Positions 1-6,730 of a DNA stretch of 34,521 bases are shown here, one piece after another (position 1 is the stretch's first letter; every line of letters begins with the position of its first letter). The notes beneath the pieces were generated by a model. The model had not been told where the DNA came from. It ran no database searches and saw nothing but the letters and a program-made list of their open reading frames with translations. The DNA is from Pseudomonadota bacterium (GTDB lineage: Bacteria > Pseudomonadota > Gammaproteobacteria > Xanthomonadales > Xanthomonadaceae). The position numbers were made by a program, and so were the translations under genes. The stretch lies in NCBI GenBank assembly GCA_023388355.1, contig JAEWGI010000003.1, forward strand, positions 1 to 34,521. The letters are read 5' to 3'.

Positions 1-243
1 CCGCAGCTGCGCGGCTGCGCGCGCCGCCGCCGGGCTGGTGAACAGCACCACGTCCGCCTCCAGCGCCTCGCGCAGCGCGGTGCGGGTGGCGGCGTCGCGG
101 CGCTGCGCGATCCGCCACGGCGACAGCGCCAGCACGCGCGCGCCGTGTGCCGACGCGGCGCGGCGCATCGAACCGTGCTGGCCCACGGGGCGCAGCGAGA
201 TCACGTAGCATTCGCGCAGTTTCAGCGGGGGCGTGGACGGCAT
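1..243 (-). CDS. hemD: Uroporphyrinogen-III synthase, N-terminal part (runs off the window)
   Basis: Reading the minus strand from the ATG at 243 gives 81 codons open to the window edge, beginning MPSTPPLKLRECYVISLRP and including a VVLFTSPAAARAAA stretch. The YVISLRP start, SPWRI segment and 'FTSPAAA' segment fit the N-terminal half of HemD as found in xanthomonads. HemD closes the linear tetrapyrrole hydroxymethylbilane to uroporphyrinogen III, the precursor of heme and siroheme. About two thirds of the protein lies outside the window, so the call rests on the N-terminus only. It is divergent from the thioesterase-fold gene starting at 304, with 60 bp between them. Confidence 0.8.
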   Translation of the reverse strand, partial: MPSTPPLKLRECYVISLRPVGQHGSMRRAASAHGARVLALSPWRIAQRRDAATRTALREALEADVVLFTSPAAARAAAQLR

Positions 244-303
244 GGCAGCAGCTTGGTGCCTGGCCACGCGCCCCGCAAGCCGCCACTGTGCATCCGAGGC
301 CCG

Positions 304-771
304 ATGACCGATCTTCCCGAACGCGCGCTTGAAGCGATGCAGGCGCAGCTGCTGGCGATGCCGCCGGCGCGCGCGCTGCAGCTGCGCATCACCGGCGGCA
401 GCCGCGACCGCCTGCGGCTGGAGGCGCCGCTGGCGGCCAACGTCAACGACAAGGGCAGCGCCTTCGGCGGCAGCCTGGTATCGCTGATGACGCTCGCCGC
501 CTGGGGCCTGGTCGTGCTCGAGATCGAACATGCGGGACTGGAGGCCGAGGTCTACGTGGCCGATTCGCGGATCCGCTACCTCGCCCCGCTGCGCGCCGAT
601 CTGGTGGCCGAGGCCTGGCTGGAGGACGAGGGCGGCTGGGATGGCTTCCTCGGCACCCTGCGCAGGCGCGGCCGCGCCCGCGCCACCCTGGCCGCGCGGG
701 TGCTGCTGCCCGACGGCGGAGTGGCCACCGAATCTGTGTCGCGCTACGCGGCGATCCTCAAGCCGGCCTGA
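304..771 (+). CDS. YiiD_C-type thioesterase (hotdog fold) domain protein
   Basis: 155 aa from the ATG at 304; longer upstream in-frame starts would overlap hemD and encode low-complexity Arg-rich sequence. The VNDKGSAFGGSLVSLMTLAAWG segment (about residues 46-66) matches the hotdog helix region of the YiiD C-terminal thioesterase family, and the RIRYLAPLRADLVAEAW strand matches the later beta-sheet. These proteins are putative acyl-thioesterases with unknown natural substrate. It stands alone between hemD (divergent) and a lipoprotein gene. The family call is fairly secure; catalytic activity is inferred from the fold. Confidence 0.75.
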   Translation: MTDLPERALEAMQAQLLAMPPARALQLRITGGSRDRLRLEAPLAANVNDKGSAFGGSLVSLMTLAAWGLVVLEIEHAGLEAEVYVADSRIRYLAPLRADLVAEAWLEDEGGWDGFLGTLRRRGRARATLAARVLLPDGGVATESVSRYAAILKPA

Positions 772-853
772 CCGCCGCTTGCGCAGCGCGGTTGGAATGA
801 CATTTGCCCGGTGGTTGCCTAGCATGGCCACGACGATTTCGGGGAGCGGCGCG

Positions 854-1276
854 ATGCGGCAGTGGCGGGCGGTCTGGATGGCGTGCGCGGGCGCGGTGGT
901 CTTCATGCTGGCGGGCTGCGCCAGCACCGGCACCGACATGTCGGCGCTCGAACGCGCCCAGTACGACTGGTCGGCGGCGATCCGCTGGGGCCAGTTCGAA
1001 GGCGCCTGGAACCTGGTCGATCCGGCCGTGCGCGAGGCCAGGCCGATGTCGGACCTGGAGTTCGAGCGCTACCGCCAGGTGCAGGTATCGCACTACCGGG
1101 ACATCTCCTCGCGCCGCGGCGAAACCGAAGCCCTGCGCGAAATCGAGATCGGCGTGATCAACCGCCACACCATGGCCGAACGCACCCTGCGCTACACCGA
1201 GCAGTGGCGCTACGACGCCGAAGCGAAGACCTGGTGGAACACCGCGGGCCTGCCGGATTTCTGGCAGGGCGAATAG
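854..1276 (+). CDS. Conserved hypothetical lipoprotein
   Basis: 140 aa from the ATG at 854, which has a good ribosome-binding site (GGGGAG at 841-846). The N-terminus MRQWRAVWMACAGAVVF is a signal peptide ending in the lipobox LAGC (residues about 19-22), so the mature protein should be a membrane-anchored lipoprotein. The mature part is rich in Arg, Glu and Trp (AIRWGQFEGAWNLVD, WWNTAGLPDFW) and resembles small periplasmic lipoproteins of xanthomonads with no assigned function. An in-frame ATG at 797 would add residues ahead of the signal peptide and is not preferred. I do not recognise a named domain. Confidence 0.75.
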   Translation: MRQWRAVWMACAGAVVFMLAGCASTGTDMSALERAQYDWSAAIRWGQFEGAWNLVDPAVREARPMSDLEFERYRQVQVSHYRDISSRRGETEALREIEIGVINRHTMAERTLRYTEQWRYDAEAKTWWNTAGLPDFWQGE

Positions 1277-1297
1277 CCGTCCCAGCAGCGCCTGGAG

Positions 1298-1331
1298 CCC
1301 TTCCCCCGCCGAGGCAGGGTTCGGAGGGGGG
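1298..1331. repeat. Degenerate copy of the window's C-rich/G-rich palindromic repeat
   Basis: CCCTTCCCCCGCC, then a short spacer, then GGTTCGGAGGGGGGC. This resembles the CCTTCCCCCGC...GCGGGGGAAGG repeat found many times elsewhere in the window, but the second arm is altered. It lies between the lipoprotein stop and the rhodanese promoter. The 220 bp around it hold nothing else I recognise. Confidence 0.5.
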
Positions 1332-1461
1332 CAAACGAAGCCACGTAGCCACCCGTCGCTCCGTGCGGCGAGCCGCCAACCCGCCCCCAGCCACCAACTT
1401 CCCGACCTCCGGCCCCACGCTCCAGGCGAGCCCGCCAGCAGGGGACACCGTCCACCTGTGC

Positions 1462-1467
1462 GACAAT
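1462..1467 (+). promoter_or_regulatory. Predicted -10 box of the rhodanese gene
   Basis: GACAAT, preceded by TGTGC. It places the transcript start near 1474, downstream of the GTG at 1458 and upstream of the GTG at 1497, so it decides the start of the rhodanese gene. The same layout (TGCGATAAT, then CCCCTTTCCCAG) precedes secB. No clear -35 box is visible. Confidence 0.5.
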
Positions 1468-1496
1468 CCCGTCCCCTTTCCCAGCCCCCCTCCGCC

Positions 1497-1934
1497 GTGG
1501 ACTTCCAGGAACTGCTGGCCTTCGCCGGCCGCCACCAGATGCTGTCGCTGGTCTTCGCCGGCCTGACCGGGGGCATCGTCCTGAACGAGATCTTCCGGCT
1601 GCTGCGCCCGTTCAAGAGCGTGCGCCCGGCCGAGGTCAGCGCCCTGGTCAACCGCGAGAACGCCCTGGTGGTCGACCTGCGTGCGATCGCAGACTTCGAC
1701 AAGGGCCACATCCCCGGTTCGAAGAACGTGCAGATGAGCCAGTTCGACCCGGAAAACAGGAAGCTGGCCGCGGCCAAGGCGCTGCCCGTGGTGCTGGTGT
1801 GCAAGACCGGCTTTACCGCCAGCGACGCCGCCAAGCGGCTGAAAAAGGCCGGATTCGAGCATGTCTACGTGCTCGACGGCGGCATCGGCGGCTGGCAGCA
1901 GGCCGACCTGCCGCTGGCCAAGGGCCGCGGCTGA
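1497..1934 (+). CDS. Rhodanese-like sulfurtransferase with N-terminal hydrophobic segment
   Basis: 145 aa from a GTG at 1497. The in-frame GTG at 1458 is rejected because it lies upstream of the probable transcription start and would add a Pro/Ser-rich tail. Residues about 12-28 ([17 protein letters not shown]) are hydrophobic and may anchor the protein in the membrane. The rhodanese domain follows: ALVVDLR, the GHIPGSKN turn, then the active-site loop LVCKTG with the catalytic cysteine at about residue 102, and a C-terminal [11 protein letters not shown]. The cysteine carries persulfide in this family. It sits directly upstream of secB, an arrangement common in gammaproteobacteria; physiological partner unknown. 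Confidence 0.85.
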   Translation: MDFQELLAFAGRHQMLSLVFAGLTGGIVLNEIFRLLRPFKSVRPAEVSALVNRENALVVDLRAIADFDKGHIPGSKNVQMSQFDPENRKLAAAKALPVVLVCKTGFTASDAAKRLKKAGFEHVYVLDGGIGGWQQADLPLAKGRG

Positions 1935-1945
1935 GCCCGAAGTGC

Positions 1946-1951
1946 GATAAT
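1946..1951 (+). promoter_or_regulatory. Predicted -10 box of secB
   Basis: GATAAT preceded by TGC (extended -10 style), 39 bp upstream of the secB ATG. No convincing -35 box is visible. Confidence 0.5.
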
Positions 1952-1990
1952 CGCCCCTTTCCCAGACCCGATAACCGGAGCAGTACCAGG

Positions 1991-2524
1991 ATGTCCGAAC
2001 AAGCCCCCAACGGCGGCGCCGTGCCCGCGCAGCAGCCCAACGGCCCGCAGTTCAGCGTCGAGAAGATCTACGTCAAGGACGTGTCGTTCGAGTCGCCCAA
2101 GGCGCCGCACGTCTTCAACGAGCAGAACCAGCCGCAGATCAACATGAACCTCAACCAGCGCGTGCAGCGTCTGGCCGAGAACGCCTACGAAGTGGTGCTG
2201 GGCGTGACCCTGACCTGCACCGCGGGCGAGGGCGACGGCAACTCGGTGTACGTGGTCGAGGTGCAGCAGGCGGGCGTGTTCGGCCTGGCCGGCTTCGAGC
2301 CCAACGTGGCCGACGCGCTGCTCGGCACCCAGTGCCCGAACGTGCTGTACCCCTATGCGCGCCAGCTGATCGGCGAGCTGATCCAGGCCGGCGGCTTCGC
2401 CCCGTTCCTGCTGCAGCCGATCAACTTCGACGCGCTGTATGCCGAAGGCCTGCGCCAGCGCCAGGCCCAGGCGGGGGCCGACGGCGGCGACCTGGCCAAC
2501 AGCGAGACGGCCGGCAACGCCTGA
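1991..2524 (+). CDS. secB: Protein-export chaperone SecB
   Basis: 177 aa from the ATG at 1991, with GGAG at 1977-1980 as a distant ribosome-binding site. The core is typical of Sec[42 protein letters not shown], then [21 protein letters not shown] and [10 protein letters not shown]. SecB is a cytoplasmic homotetramer that keeps preproteins unfolded and delivers them to SecA. The Gln/Gly/Asp-rich C-terminal tail after residue about 158 is longer than in E. coli SecB (155 aa). It is followed after 3 bp by gpsA, the usual secB-gpsA pair, so the two are probably co-transcribed. Confidence 0.97.
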   Translation: MSEQAPNGGAVPAQQPNGPQFSVEKIYVKDVSFESPKAPHVFNEQNQPQINMNLNQRVQRLAENAYEVVLGVTLTCTAGEGDGNSVYVVEVQQAGVFGLAGFEPNVADALLGTQCPNVLYPYARQLIGELIQAGGFAPFLLQPINFDALYAEGLRQRQAQAGADGGDLANSETAGNA

Positions 2525-2527
2525 GTC

Positions 2528-3559
2528 ATGTCGACCCCGACCGTCGCGGTCCTCGGTGCCGGCTCCTGGGGCACCGCGCTTGCGGCACTGATCGCGCGTC
2601 ACGGCTTTCCCACCACGCTGTGGGGCCGTGACGCGGCGGTTGTCGAGGCGATCGACCAGGGCCACGAAAACCCGCGCTACCTGCCTGGCATCCCGCTGCC
2701 GGACGCGCTCCGCGCCACCACCGACATGTCCGCCGCGGTCCGCGACGCCGGCCTGGTGTTGGTGGTGGTGCCCTCGCACGCCTTTACCGAAACCCTGCAC
2801 GCGCTGGCGCCGCTGCGCCTGCCGCAGGCCGGCGTGGCCTGGGCGGCCAAGGGTTTCGAACCCGGTTCCGGGCGATTCCTGCACGAAGTGGCCGCCGACG
2901 TGCTCGGCGCCGACGTGCCGCTGGCGGTGGTCACCGGACCATCGTTCGCCAAGGAAGTCGCGCGCGGCCTGCCGACCGCGCTGACCGTGCAGGGCGAGGA
3001 CTCGGGATTCGTGCAGCAGGTGGCCGACGTGCTGCACGGCCCCGAGTTCCGCGCCTACACCGGCAGCGACATGCGCGGCGCCGAGCTTGGCGGCGCGATG
3101 AAGAACGTCCTGGCCGTGGCTACCGGCGTGGCCGACGGCATGGAGCTGGGTCTCAACGCCCGCACCGGGCTGATCACCCGCGGACTCAACGAAATGCTGC
3201 GGCTCAACGCCGCGATCGGCGGCCGCCCCGAAACCCTGATGGGCCTGGCCGGCCTGGGCGACCTGGTGCTGACCTGCACGGGCGATCTCTCGCGCAACCG
3301 GCGTCTGGGCCTCGCACTGGGGCGCGGCAGGTCGGTGGACGAAGCGGTGCGCGAGATCGGCCAGGTGGTCGAGTCGGTGCAGACCGCCGACGAAGTGATG
3401 CGCCTGGCGGACCGTTGCGGCCTGGAACTTCCGATCTCCAGCAGCGTGCGCGACGTGCTGCACGGCGATATCACCCCCGCCGAAGGCCTGGCCCGCCTGA
3501 TGGCGCGCGAGCGCAAGCCCGAGTACGCCGGAGCGCTGTTCCAGGCTGCGCAGGACTGA
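2528..3559 (+). CDS. gpsA: Glycerol-3-phosphate dehydrogenase [NAD(P)+]
   Basis: 343 aa, normal length. The N-terminal Rossmann motif is [14 protein letters not shown] (residues about 6-19). The substrate domain shows [18 protein letters not shown], then [20 protein letters not shown] with the catalytic lysine in GAMKN, and [13 protein letters not shown], all diagnostic of GpsA. It reduces dihydroxyacetone phosphate to sn-glycerol 3-phosphate, the backbone of phospholipids, in the cytoplasm. It starts 3 bp after secB. Beyond its stop lies a long repeat-rich non-coding region. Confidence 0.97.
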   Translation: MSTPTVAVLGAGSWGTALAALIARHGFPTTLWGRDAAVVEAIDQGHENPRYLPGIPLPDALRATTDMSAAVRDAGLVLVVVPSHAFTETLHALAPLRLPQAGVAWAAKGFEPGSGRFLHEVAADVLGADVPLAVVTGPSFAKEVARGLPTALTVQGEDSGFVQQVADVLHGPEFRAYTGSDMRGAELGGAMKNVLAVATGVADGMELGLNARTGLITRGLNEMLRLNAAIGGRPETLMGLAGLGDLVLTCTGDLSRNRRLGLALGRGRSVDEAVREIGQVVESVQTADEVMRLADRCGLELPISSSVRDVLHGDITPAEGLARLMARERKPEYAGALFQAAQD

Positions 3560-3566
3560 GCGCCAG

Positions 3567-3951
3567 GCGATGGGTGGCGCGCGCGAAGCGCGTGATGGAT
3601 GACGACGCGACCTGAGGCCGCCCCCCCTCCCGGCCTCCCCCGCTGTGCGGAGGGAGGGGAAAAGCGGAGCGTCGCTGCTTCCGCTTCCGTGTCCGTGTCC
3701 GCGTCTGCTTCCGCTTCCGCTTCTGCTTCTGCTCCTGCCCCTTCCCCCGCCCGCGGGGGAAGGTTGGGATGGGGGCGCGCGCGAAGCGCGCGATGGATGG
3801 CGACGCGATCTGAAGCCGCCCCCCTCCCAGCCTCCCCCCGCTGTGCGGAGGGAGGGGAAAAGCGGAGCGTCGCTGCTTCTGTTTCCGCGTCCGCTTCTGC
3901 TCCAGCCTCCCCCGCTGCGCGGAGGGAGGAGCAAAGCGGAGTGTTGTCGCC
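3567..3951. repeat. Composite repeat block with hexanucleotide tandem array
   Basis: Three copies of a C-rich/G-rich hairpin (cores near 3636, 3836 and 3910, of the form TCCCCCGCTGTGCGGAGGGA) are each followed by AAAGCGGAG. Two copies of GGCGCGCGCGAAGCGCG (3577, 3773) lead into ATGGATG-CGACGCGA. Between the first two hairpins, 3676-3739 is an imperfect hexanucleotide array of GCTTCC, GTGTCC and GCTTCT units, with a shorter echo at about 3875-3903. A separate CCTTCCCCCGC-type palindrome lies at 3739-3765. ORFs through here are low-complexity Ser/Ala or Pro/Arg runs and are not real genes. Confidence 0.8.
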
Positions 3952-3984
3952 AACGAAGGTCCCCGCGAACGCGAGAAGAACCAT

Positions 3985-4011
3985 AAAAAAACCCGGCCGT
4001 TGCCGGCCGGG
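3985..4011 (-). terminator. Strong intrinsic terminator facing the minus strand
   Basis: On the minus strand an 8-bp stem CCCGGCCG/CGGCCGGG with a four-base loop is followed by seven T. It would end transcripts coming leftward. The nearest annotated minus-strand gene stops at 4381, about 370 bp upstream, so it terminates either a long 3' UTR of the PAS-AraC gene or a separate RNA. Confidence 0.8.
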
Positions 4012-4017
4012 CGATAT

Positions 4018-4360
4018 CGCGACGTCGGAGAGAGAGGGAGGGCGACGTCGCGTCTTGCACTACGGTAGATGGGGGCGTCGCCCGGAATTGCCAGCCAGGG
4101 TCGTGCCTTGCCGTGGAACGCTGCGTCTGCGGTGGTTCCCGGCTCCAGCGCATGACTGGACGCGCGGGGTGCGCTGCGGATCGATCCCGATCGCGGCCGC
4201 GCCGCTTCCACAGACAGGGATTGCCGCGCATCCCCGTGGCGGGGAGCGCGGCAATCCTGGAATGAAGACGTCGCCCGGGGGAGGGGAGGGAGCACACCGT
4301 CGGGGAAAACGGGCCACCCGGGCGACGGACGTATTTTGCCAAGCGGGGCACAACGCCGCC
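4018..4360 (-). ncRNA. Candidate structured non-coding RNA or structured 3' UTR
   Basis: No credible ORF covers this region. It contains several paired segments: GCGACGTCG at 4019-4027 with CGACGTCGC at 4043-4051; a near-perfect hairpin at 4214-4258 (12-bp stem plus an inner 6-bp stem, loop TGG); and an 11-bp pair CGTCGCCCGGG (4269-4279) with CCCGGGCGACG (4317-4327). On the minus strand the region ends at the terminator at 3985-4011. I compared it by eye with 6S, tmRNA, RNase P and SRP RNA hallmarks and found none. Strand is inferred from the terminator; whether it has its own promoter is unclear. Confidence 0.35.
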
Positions 4361-4380
4361 TGAATAATGTACCCGGCGGT

Positions 4381-5094
4381 TCAGGAAGTTTCCGGCGCCA
4401 TCTGCGCGCGCCGCCGCTCCACGGGCACGGGCGGCGGGACCTGGCCCTCGGCCCGTACCAGCGCCCGGTAGTCGCGCGGCGGCATTCCCACCGTGCACTT
4501 GAACTGGCGCGCGAACGCGCTCTGGTCGGAGAAGCCGCACAGCTGCCCGATCGCGGCAATGCTTGCGTCGCCGTGCAGCATGCGCATCGCCGCTTCGATC
4601 CGCAGCTTGGTCAGCATCTGCTGCGGGTTGATCTGGAACACCCGCTTGAACAGCCGCTCCAGCTGCGAAACCGACACGTCCGCGATGTCGGCCAGCATCT
4701 GCACCCGCAGCGGATCGCTGAAATGCGTCTGCATGTGGTTGACCGCGCGCTGCAACCGGCTGAACGAGGAGTGCTGGCTGTCCGGCTGGCCCAGGTCGCG
4801 GGAAATCCCGACCAGGCCCGCGATGCGCCCGTCCTTGTGGATCGGCTGCTTGAGGGTCAGGCACCAGCCGCGCCTGCGGTTGGGGTAGAGCTGCAGTTCC
4901 AGCAGGTTCTCGATCACCTCGCCCGCCAGCACGCGCCGGTCCTGGGTAATGTAGGCGGCCGAGAGGCTGGCCGGATACAGCTCCAGCACGCTCTTGCCGA
5001 TGATGTCCTCGCGCCGGGGCAGGCCCAGGCGCTGGATCAGCGTCCGGTTCACGTGCGCATAGCGGCATTCGGCGTCCTTGACGAAGAACACCAC
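4381..5094 (-). CDS. PAS domain-AraC family transcriptional regulator
   Basis: An N-terminal PAS domain (FFVKDAECRYAHVN, IIGKSVLELYP, GLVGISRDL) is followed by a C-terminal AraC-type double helix-turn-helix. There the first helix pair reads LRVQMLADIADVSVSQLERLFK and the second IAAIGQLCGFSDQSAFARQFK, with the MPPRDYRAL end. It is a DNA-binding regulator sensing an unknown ligand. The first canonical start is a GTG at 5094, which cuts into the PAS domain (upstream codons read LQSLFDPLPD). The frame is open to a stop at 5224-5226 without ATG, GTG or TTG. A start at CTG or ATC near 5139-5151, after GGAG at 5161-5164, would restore the domain. Confidence 0.85.
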   Translation of the reverse strand: MVFFVKDAECRYAHVNRTLIQRLGLPRREDIIGKSVLELYPASLSAAYITQDRRVLAGEVIENLLELQLYPNRRRGWCLTLKQPIHKDGRIAGLVGISRDLGQPDSQHSSFSRLQRAVNHMQTHFSDPLRVQMLADIADVSVSQLERLFKRVFQINPQQMLTKLRIEAAMRMLHGDASIAAIGQLCGFSDQSAFARQFKCTVGMPPRDYRALVRAEGQVPPPVPVERRRAQMAPETS

Positions 5095-5222
5095 GTCCGG
5101 CAGCGGATCGAACAGGCTCTGCAGTTGCCCGGCTTGCAGGGTGATGTCGATGGCTTCGATCTCCGGTCCGACGGATTGGCGCGCGCCCGGGCAGCGACGG
5201 GAAGTGCGCGGACTGTCGCCGA

Positions 5223-5228
5223 ATTATG
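5223..5228 (-). promoter_or_regulatory. Predicted -10 box of the PAS-AraC gene
   Basis: CATAAT on the minus strand, preceded by TG (extended -10). It gives a transcript start near 5216, upstream of the possible non-canonical starts at 5139-5151 and of the GTG at 5094. Two hairpins lie just beyond it toward trmL: ATGCGG/CCGCAT at 5311-5326 and a 16-bp palindrome at 5332-5347, perhaps a weak terminator for trmL. Confidence 0.45.
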
Positions 5229-5358
5229 CACGTTTCCGCCTGAAGGCACCGCCTCCCGGCCGCCTGATCGGCTGTCGAGCGCCGATCACGTTCCTACCAG
5301 CGAAACGGCTATGCGGATTGCCGCATCGGCAGGCCGCCATGGCGGCCCCGCCGGGCGG

Positions 5359-5823
5359 TCATGCGCAGCCTTCGAAATCCAGCTGCCGCCAGGCCTCGTA
5401 CGCCACCACCGCCACCGCATTGGACAGGTTGAGGCTGCGGTTGTCGGGGCGCATCGGCAGGCGCAGGCGCTGCCGGTCGGGAATCCCCGCCAGCACCTCG
5501 TCCGGCAGTCCGCGGGTTTCCGGGCCGAACAGGAAGGCATCGCCGGCCGCATAGCGCGGCTGGTCGTAGCGCAGGCTGTTGCGCGTGCTCAGCGCGAACA
5601 GGCGGGTGGGCGCGATCGTGGCCAGCGCGGCGTCGAGCGAGTCGTGCACCTGCAGGCTCGCGTACTCGTGGTAGTCCAGGCCGGCGCGACGCAGGTTGCG
5701 GTCGTCGAGGTCGAATCCGAGCGGTCGCACCAGGTGCAGGCGTGCGCCGGTGTTGGCGCACAGGCGGATCACGTTGCCGGTGTTGGGCGGGATCTCGGGC
5801 TGGTAGAGCAGCAGGTCGAACAC
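5359..5823 (-). CDS. trmL: tRNA (cytidine/uridine(34)-2'-O)-methyltransferase
   Basis: 154 aa from a GTG at 5823, the family's usual length; upstream in-frame sequence is Arg/Pro-rich and belongs to the spacer. The start FDLLLYQPEIPPNTGNVIRLCANTG is the hallmark of TrmL, a small SPOUT-class methyltransferase. The C-terminal knot region shows LFGPETRGLP, LRLPMRPDNRSLNLSNAVAVVAYE, which binds S-adenosylmethionine. TrmL methylates the wobble ribose of certain leucine tRNAs. A -10-like GACAAT sits at 5851-5856. It follows the SDR gene by 64 bp on the same strand. Confidence 0.93.
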   Translation of the reverse strand: MFDLLLYQPEIPPNTGNVIRLCANTGARLHLVRPLGFDLDDRNLRRAGLDYHEYASLQVHDSLDAALATIAPTRLFALSTRNSLRYDQPRYAAGDAFLFGPETRGLPDEVLAGIPDRQRLRLPMRPDNRSLNLSNAVAVVAYEAWRQLDFEGCA

Positions 5824-5887
5824 GGCAGGGGGGCGGGGGCAGGGTCCGGCATTGTCGCGCAAGCGCGCGGACGGCCCCCGCGCGATC

Positions 5888-6598
5888 TCACCAGGGCATG
5901 GGCCCGCCGTTGCGATCGAGGAACCGGCCGCTGTCGGCAGCCACGAGTCCCGCCGCCGTTCGCAGCAGCGCGGCAACGGCGTCGGCCGGTTCGAGCTCGC
6001 CGCCTTCGCCGCCCATGTCGGTGCGTACCCAGCCCGGGTGCAGCGCGGTCACCACGATGCCGCGGTCGGCCAGGGCGTTGGCCAGCAGCACCGTCGCCAT
6101 GTTCTGCGCGGCCTTGCTGATGCTGTAGCTCGGGGTGCCAAAGCGGGTGATCGTGCCGACCGAGCCCAGATCCGAGGACAGGTTGAGCACGCGCGCGCCG
6201 TCGGCCAGGTGCGGTGCCAGCGCCTGGGTCAGCAGCAGCGGGCCGGCGGCGTTGATACGGAAGCTGTCCTCGAAGTTGGGCAGGGTGAGCTGTCCGAAGC
6301 GTTCGCCCGAATGCAGCACGCCGGCGTTGTTGACCAGCAGGTCCAGGCGGCCGTCCTCGCCGAGCACCAGCGGCAGCTCGCGGGCCAGCTCGGCCTGCGA
6401 TTTCGGCGCGGCCACGTCCAGCGGCAGCACGTGCAGCCGGCCCGGATGTTCGCCGGCCAGGGTGTTGAGCGCGGTGGCCCTGCCGGGCTGGCGGCAGGCG
6501 GCGACGACATGGCCGCCGGCGGCCAGCAGCTGGCGGACGAATTCGAGGCCGAGGCCGCGATTGGCGCCGGTGACCAGGGCGTGGCGGATGGTGGACAT
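5888..6598 (-). CDS. Short-chain dehydrogenase/reductase (SDR)
   Basis: 236 aa from the ATG at 6598. Classical SDR features are present: cofactor motif TGANRGLG at residues about 10-17, LLVNNAGV, the catalytic serine region NLSSDLG, and the YSISK active-site tetrad motif. After this comes HPGWVRTDMGG. These place it with C-factor-like or YciK-like SDRs that use NAD(P)H; the substrate cannot be told from sequence. It is divergent from the M16 peptidase gene. The ATG follows a -10 box by only 6 bp, so the transcript may be leaderless. Confidence 0.9.
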   Translation of the reverse strand: MSTIRHALVTGANRGLGLEFVRQLLAAGGHVVAACRQPGRATALNTLAGEHPGRLHVLPLDVAAPKSQAELARELPLVLGEDGRLDLLVNNAGVLHSGERFGQLTLPNFEDSFRINAAGPLLLTQALAPHLADGARVLNLSSDLGSVGTITRFGTPSYSISKAAQNMATVLLANALADRGIVVTALHPGWVRTDMGGEGGELEPADAVAALLRTAAGLVAADSGRFLDRNGGPMPW

Positions 6599-6604
6599 GG
6601 CCGC

Positions 6605-6610
6605 AGTGTA
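6605..6610 (-). promoter_or_regulatory. Predicted -10 box of the SDR gene, leaderless spacing
   Basis: TACACT on the minus strand, followed by GCGGCC and then the ATG at 6598. With a normal start about 7 bases after the -10 box, transcription would begin at or next to the A of ATG. Confidence 0.5.
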
Positions 6611-6693
6611 CGGCGCGCGCGGGTGCAGGCGCCGTCGGTGCCGGCAGGCCGGGCCGGGACTTCCGGCCCGGGAGCCCGCCCCGGGCGTCCCGC

Positions 6694-6699
6694 TAAGAT
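6694..6699 (+). promoter_or_regulatory. Predicted -10 box of the M16 peptidase gene
   Basis: TAAGAT, 31 bp before the ATG at 6731. A clear ribosome-binding site (AAAGGAAAG) lies at 6718-6726, so this transcript has a conventional short leader. Confidence 0.45.
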
Positions 6700-6730
6700 G
6701 GCCGTTCACCCTCCAGCAAAGGAAAGCCGC

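Noticed and set aside
4317..4336. Possible plus-strand terminator (CCCGGGCGACG then TATTTT)
   Set aside because: Its partner arm is 37 bases away and no plus-strand gene ends nearby; the minus-strand terminator at 3985 is much better.
4060..4353. 97-codon minus-strand ORF in the gpsA-AraC spacer
   Set aside because: Low-complexity Pro/Arg product, no ribosome-binding site, and it crosses the strong hairpins.
1865..5068. 1067-codon minus-strand open frame
   Set aside because: It runs antisense through secB and gpsA and across repeats, is rich in His, Gly, Arg and Gln, and matches no domain. It is a shadow of high-GC codon use.
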